The notes under the pieces are model-generated. The model saw only the letters and a list, made by a program, of their open reading frames with translations. It did not search any database and was not told the DNA's origin. Positions 36,976-46,179 of a stretch of DNA of 64,000 nt are shown piece by piece. The stretch comes from Ottowia thiooxydans DSM 14619. Lineage in GTDB: Bacteria; Pseudomonadota; Gammaproteobacteria; Burkholderiales; Burkholderiaceae_C. The position numbers and the translations under genes are program-made. The DNA is taken from assembly GCF_000422885.1 (NCBI RefSeq), contig NZ_AUGX01000036.1, positions 1 through 64,000 on the forward strand, in the 5' to 3' direction. The stretch's first letter is position 1, and each line of letters opens with the position of its first letter.

Positions 36976-37887
36976 ATGATGACTCGCTTCGACCTGCTCT
37001 CCCTACAGATGTTGCTGTTTGTCGCGGAGACGGGAAGTGTCAGTAAGGCGGCAGAAAAATCCAACCTCACTGTCTCGGCTGTCAGCAAACGATTGCTGGA
37101 GCTCGAAGCACAACTTGGTGTAGTACTGTTTGATCGTTTGCCTCAGGGTGTGCGATTGACGCCAGCCGGCAGCGCCGCAGTGCAGCGCATCAATGAGGTC
37201 ATGCCTATTTTTGGCAAGCTTCAGGTTGATTTACAAGCCTACGTGAAAGGCGATGCGGGTATTGTTCACATTGCCTCCAACACTTCGGGAATCGCTGCCG
37301 GGCTGGCGCGTGAACTGGAAAGCTTCAAGGCGCAGTACCCGCAGGTCGATCTTCGGCTGGAAGAGCTAACCAGTGCACACGTCATTGAAGCCGTTGCCGA
37401 AGGACGTGCCGATCTTGGGATATGTGCCGCCAGCGCACCCCTGTCATCTCTTGCATCCTCACCCTACCATGCCACGCCACTTGTACTTGCTGTGCCGGCA
37501 GATCATCCATTGACAGGACGTGGCTCAGTCACCTACCAGGAAAGTCTTGCTTATCCCCACATTGGGCGCACGCAAGACAGTGCACTCGCATGGTTGCCAC
37601 CGGGGACTGAGGCTGCTCCTGTTTCGCCCTCTATCTCTACGCTGGTTACCAGTTTTGCCGCCGTACTCGCACTAGTGCGTGCCGGCACTGGGGTAGCAGT
37701 GATTCCCATCGTGGCGCTCAAAAATGATTCACTCGGCGGGATACAGATCGTCGAGCTGAGCGATGCATGGATGACGATGGAGCTGATCGTCGTCTTTGAC
37801 CCGCTTCGCGTGCTGCCGCCCGCTGTCTCACGTGTGCGCGCACATCTTGTGGCGTCGACCGACAAAGCACGCATTGGCGGTTTCTAA
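36976..37887 (+). CDS. LysR-family transcriptional regulator
   Basis: The 303-residue protein (tandem ATGs at 36976 and 36979) has the helix-turn-helix LQMLLFVAETGSVSKAAEKSNLTVSAVSKRLLELEAQLGVVLFDR and a typical effector domain. It is divergent from the acuI-like gene and ends 25 bp before the convergent Bug gene. It could regulate either the acuI operon or the Bug/PrpF pair. No obvious T-N11-A box was singled out. Confidence 0.9.
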   Translation: MMTRFDLLSLQMLLFVAETGSVSKAAEKSNLTVSAVSKRLLELEAQLGVVLFDRLPQGVRLTPAGSAAVQRINEVMPIFGKLQVDLQAYVKGDAGIVHIASNTSGIAAGLARELESFKAQYPQVDLRLEELTSAHVIEAVAEGRADLGICAASAPLSSLASSPYHATPLVLAVPADHPLTGRGSVTYQESLAYPHIGRTQDSALAWLPPGTEAAPVSPSISTLVTSFAAVLALVRAGTGVAVIPIVALKNDSLGGIQIVELSDAWMTMELIVVFDPLRVLPPAVSRVRAHLVASTDKARIGGF

Positions 37888-37912
37888 GGCGTGTTCACAC
37901 TAGTGCTGCTGG

Positions 37913-38884
37913 CTAATCCAGTTTGACGTTTGCGTCGGTGATCACCCTCCCCCATTTTGCTTTGTCATTGCTTACCAGTTTGGCGAACGCAGTGGGAGTG
38001 TCATAGCTCGGTTCAAATCCGTCGGCGATCATTTTCTTGCTGATCTGTGGATCCTTCACATAGCTCACAATGGACTCATTGAGGCGTGCGACAACGGCAG
38101 GGGGTGTACCTGTTGGAACTGCAACTCCCCACCACTCGTCGGCTACGTAGCCCGGGACTCCCGATTCTGCGACGGTCGGCACATCAGGCAGAGCGGCTGA
38201 ACGTTGCTGGCCTGTGGTCGCAAGCACCCTCACCTTGCCGCTCTGGATGAATGGCAACGCGGCGCCAAGAATGGCGAACATGACTTGGATTTGCCCACCC
38301 ATCAGGTCATTGATCGCCGGGCTGGTGCCGCGGTATGGCACGTGCATCAAGTTCACACCCGCCATCTTGTTGAACAGCTCAGCCGGCAGATGACCAGCGG
38401 CGCCGTTACCGGCTGACCCATAAGACAGCTTGCCGGGCTGCGCCTTCGCAAGTTGGACCAGTTCCTTCACGGACTTGGCGGGCACTGCCGGATTCACGAT
38501 GAGCGCAAACACAGTAGATGCCACCCGACTGATGTGGATCAGCTGCTTTTCCGCGTCATACCGCAGTTTGGGATACAAGCCTGGGTTGATCGACGATACA
38601 CCAGCTGTAGTCATGAGTAAGGTGTAGCCGTCGGGTGCTGCCAACGTTACAGCTTCTGCGCCGATAGCACCACCAGCGCCGGCTCGGTTTTCCACCACAA
38701 CCGGCTGCGAGTAGGCGTCTGTCAAATGTTTGGCCAAGTGCCGCGCCAGAATGTCCGTGCCGCCGCCTGCGGGAAATGGCACCACCAGTTGCAACGCCTT
38801 GCTCGGATAGGCCCTCTGAGCCCAACTGGTTGACTGGATGGACAGCGCTGAAATCGCGGCAGTCAGCAGGTTTCGGCGGCGCAT
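37913..38884 (-). CDS. Bug-family solute receptor
   Basis: The 323-residue protein has a signal peptide (MRRRNLLTAAISALSIQ, then SWAQ) with arginine-rich start, and the Bug motifs LQLVVPFPAGGGTDILARHLAKHL, VENRAGAGGAIGAEAVTLAAPDGYTL and HVPYRGTSPAINDLMGGQ. Its start overlaps the end of the PrpF gene by 22 bp, so the two are co-translated. The ligand is probably a tricarboxylate-like compound handled by the PrpF protein. Confidence 0.92.
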   Translation of the reverse strand: MRRRNLLTAAISALSIQSTSWAQRAYPSKALQLVVPFPAGGGTDILARHLAKHLTDAYSQPVVVENRAGAGGAIGAEAVTLAAPDGYTLLMTTAGVSSINPGLYPKLRYDAEKQLIHISRVASTVFALIVNPAVPAKSVKELVQLAKAQPGKLSYGSAGNGAAGHLPAELFNKMAGVNLMHVPYRGTSPAINDLMGGQIQVMFAILGAALPFIQSGKVRVLATTGQQRSAALPDVPTVAESGVPGYVADEWWGVAVPTGTPPAVVARLNESIVSYVKDPQISKKMIADGFEPSYDTPTAFAKLVSNDKAKWGRVITDANVKLD

Positions 38885-40071
38885 GGAAAGTCCTTTGAAG
38901 AAGTGGGCAATGAGGTTTCAGTTGAAGAAAGGTCCGATAGCGCTTCGACGGGCAGATAGACCTCGCCAGCAAACAATCGCCGTGCGGTTCTCACAAGGGC
39001 AGCCGACGCGACGTGCAGTTGGTCGGCGCTGCTGCTGCGCATCTTCACCTTGACGTGTATGAGGCCAGCAGGGTGTTCGATGCTCAGATCACCGCCGGAT
39101 GGCGGACCACCCACTTCGCGCAACAGATCACTGGCGACTGTGCCTGGGATCAGGCAGGACGCCCCCAAGCAAACCGCACCAGTCACCGCAAAGGAAGTGT
39201 GGCACGTGTAAGGCATGAAATACCTGCCGGTGATGACCCCGCCGTGGCGCGGCGCAGCGACCAGTGTCAACTTTGGCATCTCGAGCTTTGACACATCGCC
39301 TAGGCCCATCAGCGCACCGGCCTGGCAACGCAGCTCCTCTACACGAGCGCACAGGACTGCATTTGCATTAAGCACCTCTGCCGACTCGTGGCCGCTTATG
39401 CCGAGGTCTGACGCCAGCACAATAGCCATGGGTACTGCTGCATCCACACAGCTGATGCGCACGCCGTCAACCATATCGATAGCACGCCCCGTGGGCAGCA
39501 GTGCTCCGGTCTTTGAACCCTCGACGTCCAGAAACTCGACGAGTACCGGGGCGGCGCAGCCGTGTACGCCGTCTATGCGTGCATTACCCTGATAGGAGGC
39601 TTTGCCGTTCAGTGTCACGACCTGCTCATCGATGCGCTTGCCGGTGTTGACGTTGAAAATGCGTACCCGGGTGATGTCTTTCCCGGGGTGTACCAGACCT
39701 GAATCCACAGCAAAGGGCCCCACTGCTGAAAGCATGTTGCCGCAGTTCACCGAGTAGTCGATGGTGTTTTTGTGTACGCAGATCTGGCCAAAAAGGTAAT
39801 CGACATCAACCCCTTCCCGGGATGAGCGGGAAATGATCGCGACCTTGTTGGTCAGTGAATCGATGCCTCCGATACCGTCGATACGGCGCGGTTCGAGTGC
39901 ACCCATGACCCGAAGTAGAAGCAGGTCACGCTCAGTTCCTGGCGGCGGCAGGTCTTGATCGAGAAAGAAAGGTCCCTTCGAGGTTCCTCCCCGCATGAGC
40001 ACACATGGCACTTTGTACTGATCGGATTCCCTGGTCACCGTATGACGGGTGAGAGCGGTTTGAGAAGTCAT
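38863..40071 (-). CDS. prpF: PrpF-family isomerase (2-methylaconitate / 4-oxalomesaconate tautomerase-like)
   Basis: The 402-residue protein has RGGTSKGPFF (about 27-36) with a catalytic-type Lys, SLTNKVAIIS near 72-81, and NCGN with Cys110, as in PrpF and GalD. These enzymes isomerise methylaconitate or tautomerise oxalomesaconate without cofactor. No prpBCD or gal genes are nearby, so a catabolic role with the overlapping Bug receptor gene is more likely than the methylcitrate cycle. A divergent amidase gene begins 107 bp away. Confidence 0.88.
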   Translation of the reverse strand: MTSQTALTRHTVTRESDQYKVPCVLMRGGTSKGPFFLDQDLPPPGTERDLLLLRVMGALEPRRIDGIGGIDSLTNKVAIISRSSREGVDVDYLFGQICVHKNTIDYSVNCGNMLSAVGPFAVDSGLVHPGKDITRVRIFNVNTGKRIDEQVVTLNGKASYQGNARIDGVHGCAAPVLVEFLDVEGSKTGALLPTGRAIDMVDGVRISCVDAAVPMAIVLASDLGISGHESAEVLNANAVLCARVEELRCQAGALMGLGDVSKLEMPKLTLVAAPRHGGVITGRYFMPYTCHTSFAVTGAVCLGASCLIPGTVASDLLREVGGPPSGGDLSIEHPAGLIHVKVKMRSSSADQLHVASAALVRTARRLFAGEVYLPVEALSDLSSTETSLPTSSKDFPCAAETC

Positions 40072-40178
40072 GTCGCTGATTGTTCATGGGGCCACTGCGG
40101 GGAGCAATCAATGAATCGGATAAGCCGGTTATCCAATTTATTGATACCGCAGCGCGCTTAACGGAAGAAACTCGCGGC

Positions 40179-41567
40179 ATGGGAACAAAGCATGATTTAT
40201 TGCGGCCTGCGCCAACTCGTCTTCCTGACGCGCGGACCATCAGCCAACTTGTCAATTCCGGGCAAGCGCCATTTGGAGAATTTGCACAGCAATCGAGGGC
40301 ACGTATTGCCGAGCTTGAGCCAGGCTTACACGCCTGGAGTTTCATGAGCACGGCATCGGCTTCGAAGACCGCTATTGCCCATACCCTCCCCACCGGGAAT
40401 TTGCCATTGGCGGGCGTGCCCTTTGGGGTCAAAGATGTTATTGACGTGACGGGTATGCCTACGGGTTGTGGCACCCCTTTGCATGGGCATAGCGAGGCAC
40501 CTTACGATGCAGTTTGCGTGGCTCTGCTACGTCGTGCGGGTGCGATTCCCGTTGGTAAAACCGTGACGGCGGAGTTTGCTTACGCGTTCCCGGGTCCCAC
40601 ACGAAACCCTTGGAACTCAGGCCATACCCCAGGCGGATCGTCAAGCGGTTCCGCTGCAGCGGTCGCTTCAGGTAGCGTGCCGCTGGCCTTGGGAACACAA
40701 ACAGGCGGGTCCATCATCCGCCCTGCGGCCTATTGTGGCGTGGTGGGGTTCAAGCCGACATTGAAGCGGGTTAACGCAGGGGGCATCAAGTTACTTAGCC
40801 CGACGCTGGACACACCCGGATTTTTTTCCCGTACCGTGGAAGATGCCTCGCTGGCAGCCTCTGTCATCGTTCCAGGATGCTCGGTGGCTGCCCCGAAATT
40901 TTTAGCACCGCGTAATCTGTACGTTGCGGCCATGCGATGCGAGGCTTTGGGACCACTGCAGGCTGAAGCGAAGAAGGTCTTTGAATCTGCTGCACGCACG
41001 CTACAGCAGGCGGGAGCAAGCGTGAGCGATTTGAGTCACGATCACGAATTTCAAACGCTAAGCCGGTTGCATGGCATCGTAATGAAGTATGAAATGGCAC
41101 GCTCTCTGCTGCCAGAGTGGTCTGCTTCACCCAGCGCGTTCAGCCCGGTTCTCGCGGCGCTTCTGAAGCAGGGCTGGGAGATCAGTGACGAAGAGCACCA
41201 ACGGGCCCTTGCGCTTGCGGATGAACTCAAGCTTAAGTGGCAGGACAAACTGAAGGACTACGATTGTGTGCTGACCCCTTCGGCAGAGGGCCCTGCCCCG
41301 GCAGGCCTGTCTTCGACGGGGCAGTCCACATTCAATCGCGTCTGGACGCTATTGGGTTGGCCCGCACTTCACTTGCCATTGGATTACTCAAACACTGGAT
41401 TGCCATTGGGAGTTCAACTGGTCGGCAAACACGGCCAGGATTTTTCCCTGTTGCAAATGGGAGCTTTGCTTCACCCTTTGCTAGACAAGCGACCGTCGAA
41501 AGATAGCGTTGAAATCAACACTACGACGCGCTTGCCACAGAAAATTCAGGCCAACCAAGGGCGCTAA
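40179..41567 (+). CDS. Amidase signature family hydrolase
   Basis: From the ATG at 40179 (GGAAG upstream) the protein has 462 residues; a TTG at 40080 would add about 33. The Ser-cisSer-Lys triad is present: Lys85 in PFGVKDVID, the cis-Ser in PGGSSSGSAA (about 154-155) and Ser178 in GTQTGGSIIRPAAYCGVVG. It hydrolyses an amide to acid and ammonia, in the cytoplasm. Being divergent from Bug/PrpF it may feed that pathway. The exact substrate is not evident. Confidence 0.9.
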   Translation: MGTKHDLLRPAPTRLPDARTISQLVNSGQAPFGEFAQQSRARIAELEPGLHAWSFMSTASASKTAIAHTLPTGNLPLAGVPFGVKDVIDVTGMPTGCGTPLHGHSEAPYDAVCVALLRRAGAIPVGKTVTAEFAYAFPGPTRNPWNSGHTPGGSSSGSAAAVASGSVPLALGTQTGGSIIRPAAYCGVVGFKPTLKRVNAGGIKLLSPTLDTPGFFSRTVEDASLAASVIVPGCSVAAPKFLAPRNLYVAAMRCEALGPLQAEAKKVFESAARTLQQAGASVSDLSHDHEFQTLSRLHGIVMKYEMARSLLPEWSASPSAFSPVLAALLKQGWEISDEEHQRALALADELKLKWQDKLKDYDCVLTPSAEGPAPAGLSSTGQSTFNRVWTLLGWPALHLPLDYSNTGLPLGVQLVGKHGQDFSLLQMGALLHPLLDKRPSKDSVEINTTTRLPQKIQANQGR

Positions 41568-41755
41568 CCCTAACCGAGAGGAGACATGGATTGAGTGACA
41601 ACCGGGCTCGTTGTCGAACTAATGCACCTTAGGAGTGGGAAGTCCTTAGGGACTGAAGCAGTCTCTCCTCTTGCTCGAAATCGGTTGTTCACAAGCCGTT
41701 GTCATCAGAGAAACCAAAAAAGCAGCAACGAGCACATTTCTCTGGCTCTCCACAA

Positions 41756-42004
41756 TCAGAGACTCAAAGCAGCCTCCAAGCGGCTCATTTCTTCTTCCAG
41801 AGTCCCGCGCTGCCGGAAACGCAGTCCTGCCCGGTCGTACCAGTTTTCCGCGTCCTCAAGGTCGCCCTCTTGCAGATGAAGCAAGCCATGCAGCCATGCG
41901 GCAAGCAGGCCTTCGTGGTGCTGGACGCGATCGTGCGCAGCATTCCATTGCCCTGCCCGCATGAGGGAGAGGATGTCGCGCAGATTCGCGTTGGCGTTGC
42001 TCAT
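41756..42004 (-). CDS. Hypothetical protein, 82 residues
   Basis: I start at the ATG at 42004, preceded by GAGGAAG; an in-frame longer reading is less supported. The protein is soluble and helical (RDILSLMRAGQWNAAHDRVQ, GDLEDAENWYDRAGLRF) with tetratricopeptide-like helix pairs and a coiled-coil C-terminus. It may be a small protein-interaction module. No clear family. Confidence 0.55.
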   Translation of the reverse strand: MSNANANLRDILSLMRAGQWNAAHDRVQHHEGLLAAWLHGLLHLQEGDLEDAENWYDRAGLRFRQRGTLEEEMSRLEAALSL

Positions 42005-42223
42005 ATTGGCTTCCTCTTCGGTCACGGCAGCAGAGCCTGCTGCACGGGGTAGCTGTTCACCTACTACGTCATGCCCAGACTCTTGCTGCTCTTCATGGCA
42101 AGGTATTGCGGTCACATCCGCGCCCCACGGCTGGACCCTAGTCTACTTAGCATACGCCCACTGAATCTCCTCACCGACCAGAGATACCAGGTGCACGTAG
42201 GGACCAACAAGGCGGACTTCACC

Positions 42224-42901
42224 TCAGACGACATGCACACCCAGGCCGTTAAGGAGTTGCTGCGCCTGGTCGCTGGAGATCGTGGCGCCCTTGAACACCA
42301 GCGCCAGCTCCTGTACGGTAATGCTGCCGAGCCTGGCTTCGCGCAGATCGGCACCATCGAACTTGGCAGCTTTCAGGTTCGCATCCGTCAGGCTCCCGCC
42401 TTCAAACACGGAGTCTCTGAAGTCGCACCCCGCAAGATCAGCACCGGACAGGTCTAAGCCCTCCAAGCGCTGCTTACGGAACGATACGCCTCGCAAATCG
42501 GCGCCGACCAGGCGACATTGCCGAAGGGTCAGGCCGAGCGTTTGCGCCTCGCGGAAGAAAGCGCCATCCAATTTGCAGTCGGTATAGGTCACCGAAGGCA
42601 TCCTCGCGCGCAGCCAAGTGGTCATGTGCAGGTCGCACGCGTCAAAGCTGGCACCGGTCAAGTCAGCCAGCGCGAAATCGGCTCTGCCAAGGCGGCAACT
42701 CTCCCACCTGGTGTCAGACAAGCGAGCGCGGGTGAGGGATGTCCCCGCCAGACTGCAGGCTGTGAACCGCAGACCACTCAAATCCAGCGAGGCAAGGTCT
42801 TCTCCATCGAAGGTGCATTGCTCGAACTGTGTGGCGCGTTCGGGGCTGGAAAGATGGCGCGTGAGCTCATCACGGGTAAGCGTACTTTGGCGAATAATCA
42901 T
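42224..42901 (-). CDS. Pentapeptide-repeat protein
   Basis: The 225-residue protein is built of A(D/N)Lxx-type pentapeptides from about residue 27 to 200 (for example DLASLDLSGLRF, LGRADFALADLTGASF, LVGADLRGVSF, LSGADLAGCDF), predicting a right-handed beta-helix. Some relatives (Qnr, MfpA) protect DNA gyrase, but most have no known role, so I make no such claim. A short helical C-terminus (SDQAQQLLNGLG) could dimerise. It is monocistronic. Confidence 0.85.
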   Translation of the reverse strand: MIIRQSTLTRDELTRHLSSPERATQFEQCTFDGEDLASLDLSGLRFTACSLAGTSLTRARLSDTRWESCRLGRADFALADLTGASFDACDLHMTTWLRARMPSVTYTDCKLDGAFFREAQTLGLTLRQCRLVGADLRGVSFRKQRLEGLDLSGADLAGCDFRDSVFEGGSLTDANLKAAKFDGADLREARLGSITVQELALVFKGATISSDQAQQLLNGLGVHVV

Positions 42902-43036
42902 TGGGAACTATTGTGAGCGGTGCGGCGGCGGCGTTGGCAGGCCGTCGCCTAACCGCCCATACGCTTAAGGTTATTGTGCAGCGCTGTTGCACCAAGTTGA
43001 AGTACGTATATGAATCCAAAAGCCGTTTAATGGCGT

Positions 43037-43957
43037 ATGGACTACATGCCTATATTTTCTAAACTTTCCACACCTGTTAACCGCCGCCTAGGCCTCATGG
43101 GCATCGGTTCCGCCATCGCTACCCTGTTGTCCGGCTGTTCTGGTGCTCAGGTGCTGAACCATCTAGTGGCCCGTGACTCCTACCACGGCTCCACGGGCTT
43201 GCCCTACGGGCCCGATCCGCGGCATCTGCTGGATGTGTACCAGCCAAACACCGGCACGGTGCCCGGCAATGCACCGGTGGTGCTATTTTTATACGGTGGT
43301 AACTGGACGAGCGGCGAGAGGGCGGAGTATCGTTTCGTGGGCGAAGCCCTGGCAGCTAACGGCATCATCGCTGTGGTGGCTGATTACCGGCTGAGTCCCC
43401 ACGTGCAATACGACGGCTTTCTGAGCGATTGCGCGTTGGCCCTGCAATGGACCCTTTCGCATGCAGCCAGCCTGGGAGGTGACCCTGCACGGGTGATGGT
43501 CATGGGCCATTCCGCCGGAGCTTACAACGCCTCCATGCTAGCGCTGGACCGGCGTTGGCTGGCGCCTTTAGGCTTGACACCCAATCGCCTTGCAGGCTGG
43601 ATTGGGCTGGCCGGACCATACGACTTTTTGCCGATTCGCGACCCCGAGGTACAGGTTGCTTTTGGCTGGCCGCAAACTCCGGCTAGTTCCCAGCCCATCT
43701 TCTACGCCAACGCCAAAGCCCCCCGCACCCTGCTGCTGGCCGCGCGCAACGATGCGGTGGTGGATGCGCAACGCAACACCGTCGGCCTGGCGAACCGGTT
43801 GCGGGCTGCGGGTACCGAGGTGGATATGCGGATCTTTGACAACATTGGCCACGTGACGACAGTCGCCGCCCTGGCCCGGCCCCTGGACTGGTTAGCTCCG
43901 ATACTGCCGATCGTCGTGGCCTTTGTGCGCGGGGAGTCACTGCCGAAGGCGGATTAG
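43037..43957 (+). CDS. Alpha/beta hydrolase (esterase), probable lipoprotein
   Basis: The 306-residue protein has a hydrophobic N-terminus ending in a lipobox-like LLSGC (Cys34 by count), suggesting lipoprotein export. The catalytic elbow is GHSAGAY, preceded by FLYGGNWTSGERAEYRF with an oxyanion-hole HGG-like turn (YGG here), and a His near DNIGHVTT close to the end. It resembles BD-FAE/carboxylesterase enzymes. No operon partners are evident. Confidence 0.82.
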   Translation: MDYMPIFSKLSTPVNRRLGLMGIGSAIATLLSGCSGAQVLNHLVARDSYHGSTGLPYGPDPRHLLDVYQPNTGTVPGNAPVVLFLYGGNWTSGERAEYRFVGEALAANGIIAVVADYRLSPHVQYDGFLSDCALALQWTLSHAASLGGDPARVMVMGHSAGAYNASMLALDRRWLAPLGLTPNRLAGWIGLAGPYDFLPIRDPEVQVAFGWPQTPASSQPIFYANAKAPRTLLLAARNDAVVDAQRNTVGLANRLRAAGTEVDMRIFDNIGHVTTVAALARPLDWLAPILPIVVAFVRGESLPKAD

Positions 43958-44299
43958 GGCGGACTAACGCTGGCAAGGCTCCGAGCCAACACGTCTTTTG
44001 AAACGCAGGAAGAAAGCCCTTGCCTTCAGGAACGCTGGCACCAAGGAAAAAGCCCCAAGTGACGAACACTCAGGGCCTGATTGCGGAACCTTGAAAGAGG
44101 TCTGGCTTCAGAACGGATATATCTACTTTTTTCTGTCAGCTTCTCAATCGATGTGAGTGAGTGAAGGCATCATTTATGCTGGCCGCTCCTAGGAATGTTA
44201 ACAAGTCTGTCGTTTCCGACCGCTTGTTGACGATTCTGCCTGTGTAGTAGCGGGACGGCCACGGACTCCTGAAGGTCAGCGCTCCGCATGGGGGGCAGG
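43958..44299. other. Intergenic region, no supported gene
   Basis: The 342 bp between the esterase and the minus-strand hypothetical gene contain no convincing open reading frame; the longest is an antisense shadow. I see no clear terminator or repeat. Confidence 0.5.
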
Positions 44300-44737
44300 T
44301 CATGCATGGCGCAACGCCGCCACGTCGCCGACCTGCACTTGCATGCGCCGAAGCCCCTCTACGAACGAATCGATGGCTGCCGGAACCGAGCCGAATTCAA
44401 CGGTCGCACACTGAGTAGCACGCCGAGATTGGTCATTGGAAGCCTCGTAGACAGTGACATGCACGAGCAGATGTCCGCTGCCGTCCTTGCAGGACAGACG
44501 CACCTTCGCACCACCGTAGCCGTGCAGGCCATCGCCGCCGAATTCATATTCTCTTGTGTCATCCACCGCACGAGGGAATCCCTCGATTCGCTGCGCAAAC
44601 TTCGCCGGCTCGTCAAGCGCGGCATAGAACGAAGTCTCGCCCGAAAATTTGGCGCTGCAGGCGCTCAGCGAGAGTTCAAGCATGTCGTCGTCGAACCAGA
44701 CGACTTCAACAGCGAGCTTCGGAACGGAGTTGGTCAT
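44300..44737 (-). CDS. Hypothetical protein, 145 residues
   Basis: The protein is soluble, beta-rich and acidic (AVEVVWFDDDMLELSLS, DDTREYEFGGDG, GHLLVHVTVYEAS), a layout seen in small immunity-type or DUF proteins, but I cannot assign a family. It overlaps the tail of the truncated integrase reading by about 32 bp, suggesting it was inserted or left at the edge of a remodelled mobile element. Confidence 0.5.
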   Translation of the reverse strand: MTNSVPKLAVEVVWFDDDMLELSLSACSAKFSGETSFYAALDEPAKFAQRIEGFPRAVDDTREYEFGGDGLHGYGGAKVRLSCKDGSGHLLVHVTVYEASNDQSRRATQCATVEFGSVPAAIDSFVEGLRRMQVQVGDVAALRHA

Positions 44738-45254
44738 GTGCGAGGAACTTTCGGCGCGGGCAAGTGCGCTTTAACCCTGGGATTGTCCGGCGCGTCGGAT
44801 GCCATGGCGCTTCATAGCGCGACGACCTGCGGTTCTCCGCGTTGACGGTCGGCAGGGCAGCGTGCCCTTTCGACCGCATACGCACCCGCTCGAGCGACGC
44901 GACCTTCGCGGGGAGCGGCGACGTCTCGTCACGATGTGGGGGCAGGCCATCGAGCGATTCTTGGCTTAGGGCGGACAGTTTGCAGAGCGCCTCAATTTGG
45001 CCAAGCTCCAGCATCCTTCCCTCGGCGAAGCGAGCGTCAAGGTCGACGCCGAGGTGGTCCAAAACCAGCTTGCCAACCATGACTACCCGCGTTGCCTGAG
45101 CCAACGTGGCGGACGCCCGATTGAGTGCGCGCAGTTCAGTCAGCACGAACAGGGTCGGCTCGAACAGGGGTGCCCCGGTAGGGCCGTCAAGCAAGAGCGG
45201 GAGTCGCTCCCCGGACTCGCAGACAAGATTCCTTACCCTGTAGCGCGGCGACAT
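44706..45254 (-). pseudogene. Truncated tyrosine recombinase (integrase) N-terminus
   Basis: The first roughly 140 residues (RNLVCESGERLPLLLD, FEPTLFVLTELRALNRASATLAQATRVVMVGKLVLDHLGVDLDARF, ELGQIEALC) match the N-terminal arm- and core-binding part of a family of proteobacterial tyrosine recombinases from memory. The catalytic domain with its Arg-His-Arg-Tyr residues is absent; after about 44830 the reading becomes unrelated and Arg-rich. It is a remnant of an integrative element. No matching attachment site was found. Confidence 0.65.
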
Positions 45255-45321
45255 GTTGTCGTTTCTAAAAAGTATTAGATAAGCACAATCCTAGCCGCGT
45301 TCAGAAAAACTGTAAGCAAGA

Positions 45322-45356
45322 AAAAAGGCCCGTGGCATGAGCGCCACGAGCCTTTT
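45322..45356 (-). terminator. Rho-independent terminator of ssb
   Basis: On the minus strand AAAAGGCTCGTGGC pairs with GCCACGGGCC after a 6-nt loop, followed by a T-run. It lies 27 bp downstream of the ssb stop. Confidence 0.85.
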
Positions 45357-45382
45357 GTTTACGAATCCAAAAAAAGTGGAGT

Positions 45383-45943
45383 CTAGAACGGAATGTCGTC
45401 ATCCATGTCGTCAAAGCCAGAAGAAGGCTTCGCGGCAGGCGCTGGGGCCCGGGGTGCAGGTGCGGGTGCTTGCCGTGGGGGTGGTGCGGCGCGGCGAGGT
45501 GCGTCGTAAGAATCACCTCCGCCTTGACTGTCTCCACCACCATAGCCGCCACCGCCGCCGCCGTAGCTGCCTTCGTCGCCACCACCACCGGGAGCGCCCA
45601 TACCTTGGCGGCTGCCCAGCATCTGCATCTGGTCTACGCGCACTTCAGTGCTGTAACGCTCTTGGCCGCTCTGAGCATCTTGCCATTTGCGGGTGCGAAT
45701 GCTGCCTTCAACATAGATCTGCGAGCCCTTGCGCAGATACTGGCCGACGATTTCAGCTAAACGGCCGTTAAACACCAGGCGGTGCCACTCAGTGTGCTCG
45801 CGCTGTTCGCCGCTGGCTTTATCTTTCCACTTGTCTGTGGTGGCCAGCGTCACATTGGCCACCTGATCGCCGCTGGGAAAGCTGCGCATCTCTGGGTCGC
45901 GCCCAAGATTGCCGACGAGAATGACTTTATTGACCGATGCCAT
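45383..45943 (-). CDS. ssb: Single-stranded DNA-binding protein
   Basis: The 186-residue protein has an N-terminal OB fold ([17 protein letters not shown], then [37 protein letters not shown]) to about residue 110, a Gly/Gln/Pro-rich disordered linker, and the acidic tip DDDIPF that recruits replication and repair proteins. It forms a tetramer on ssDNA. A terminator follows. It is divergent from the ClC gene with about 236 bp between. This is a housekeeping gene, marking chromosomal backbone. Confidence 0.97.
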   Translation of the reverse strand: MASVNKVILVGNLGRDPEMRSFPSGDQVANVTLATTDKWKDKASGEQREHTEWHRLVFNGRLAEIVGQYLRKGSQIYVEGSIRTRKWQDAQSGQERYSTEVRVDQMQMLGSRQGMGAPGGGGDEGSYGGGGGGYGGGDSQGGGDSYDAPRRAAPPPRQAPAPAPRAPAPAAKPSSGFDDMDDDIPF

Positions 45944-46179
45944 GACTTTAATTCCTGCGCGAAAAAACGAAAACGACTAGTGTCGTGGATTGGAAGTTCG
46001 TGGATAAAAAAAATTCGTCGAAATCTGCGTCAAGCTAGGAGCGAACAGCAGTGATACCAAGTGGTATCGCGAGGAGTTGTGACGACGCATGGCGCTGATT
46101 CTCGGCGGATTTGTCCCGCGAACTTCTGATTCACGACACTATTGATTGTGCCAGTAAGTGCCGTGCCAGAATCAACTAC

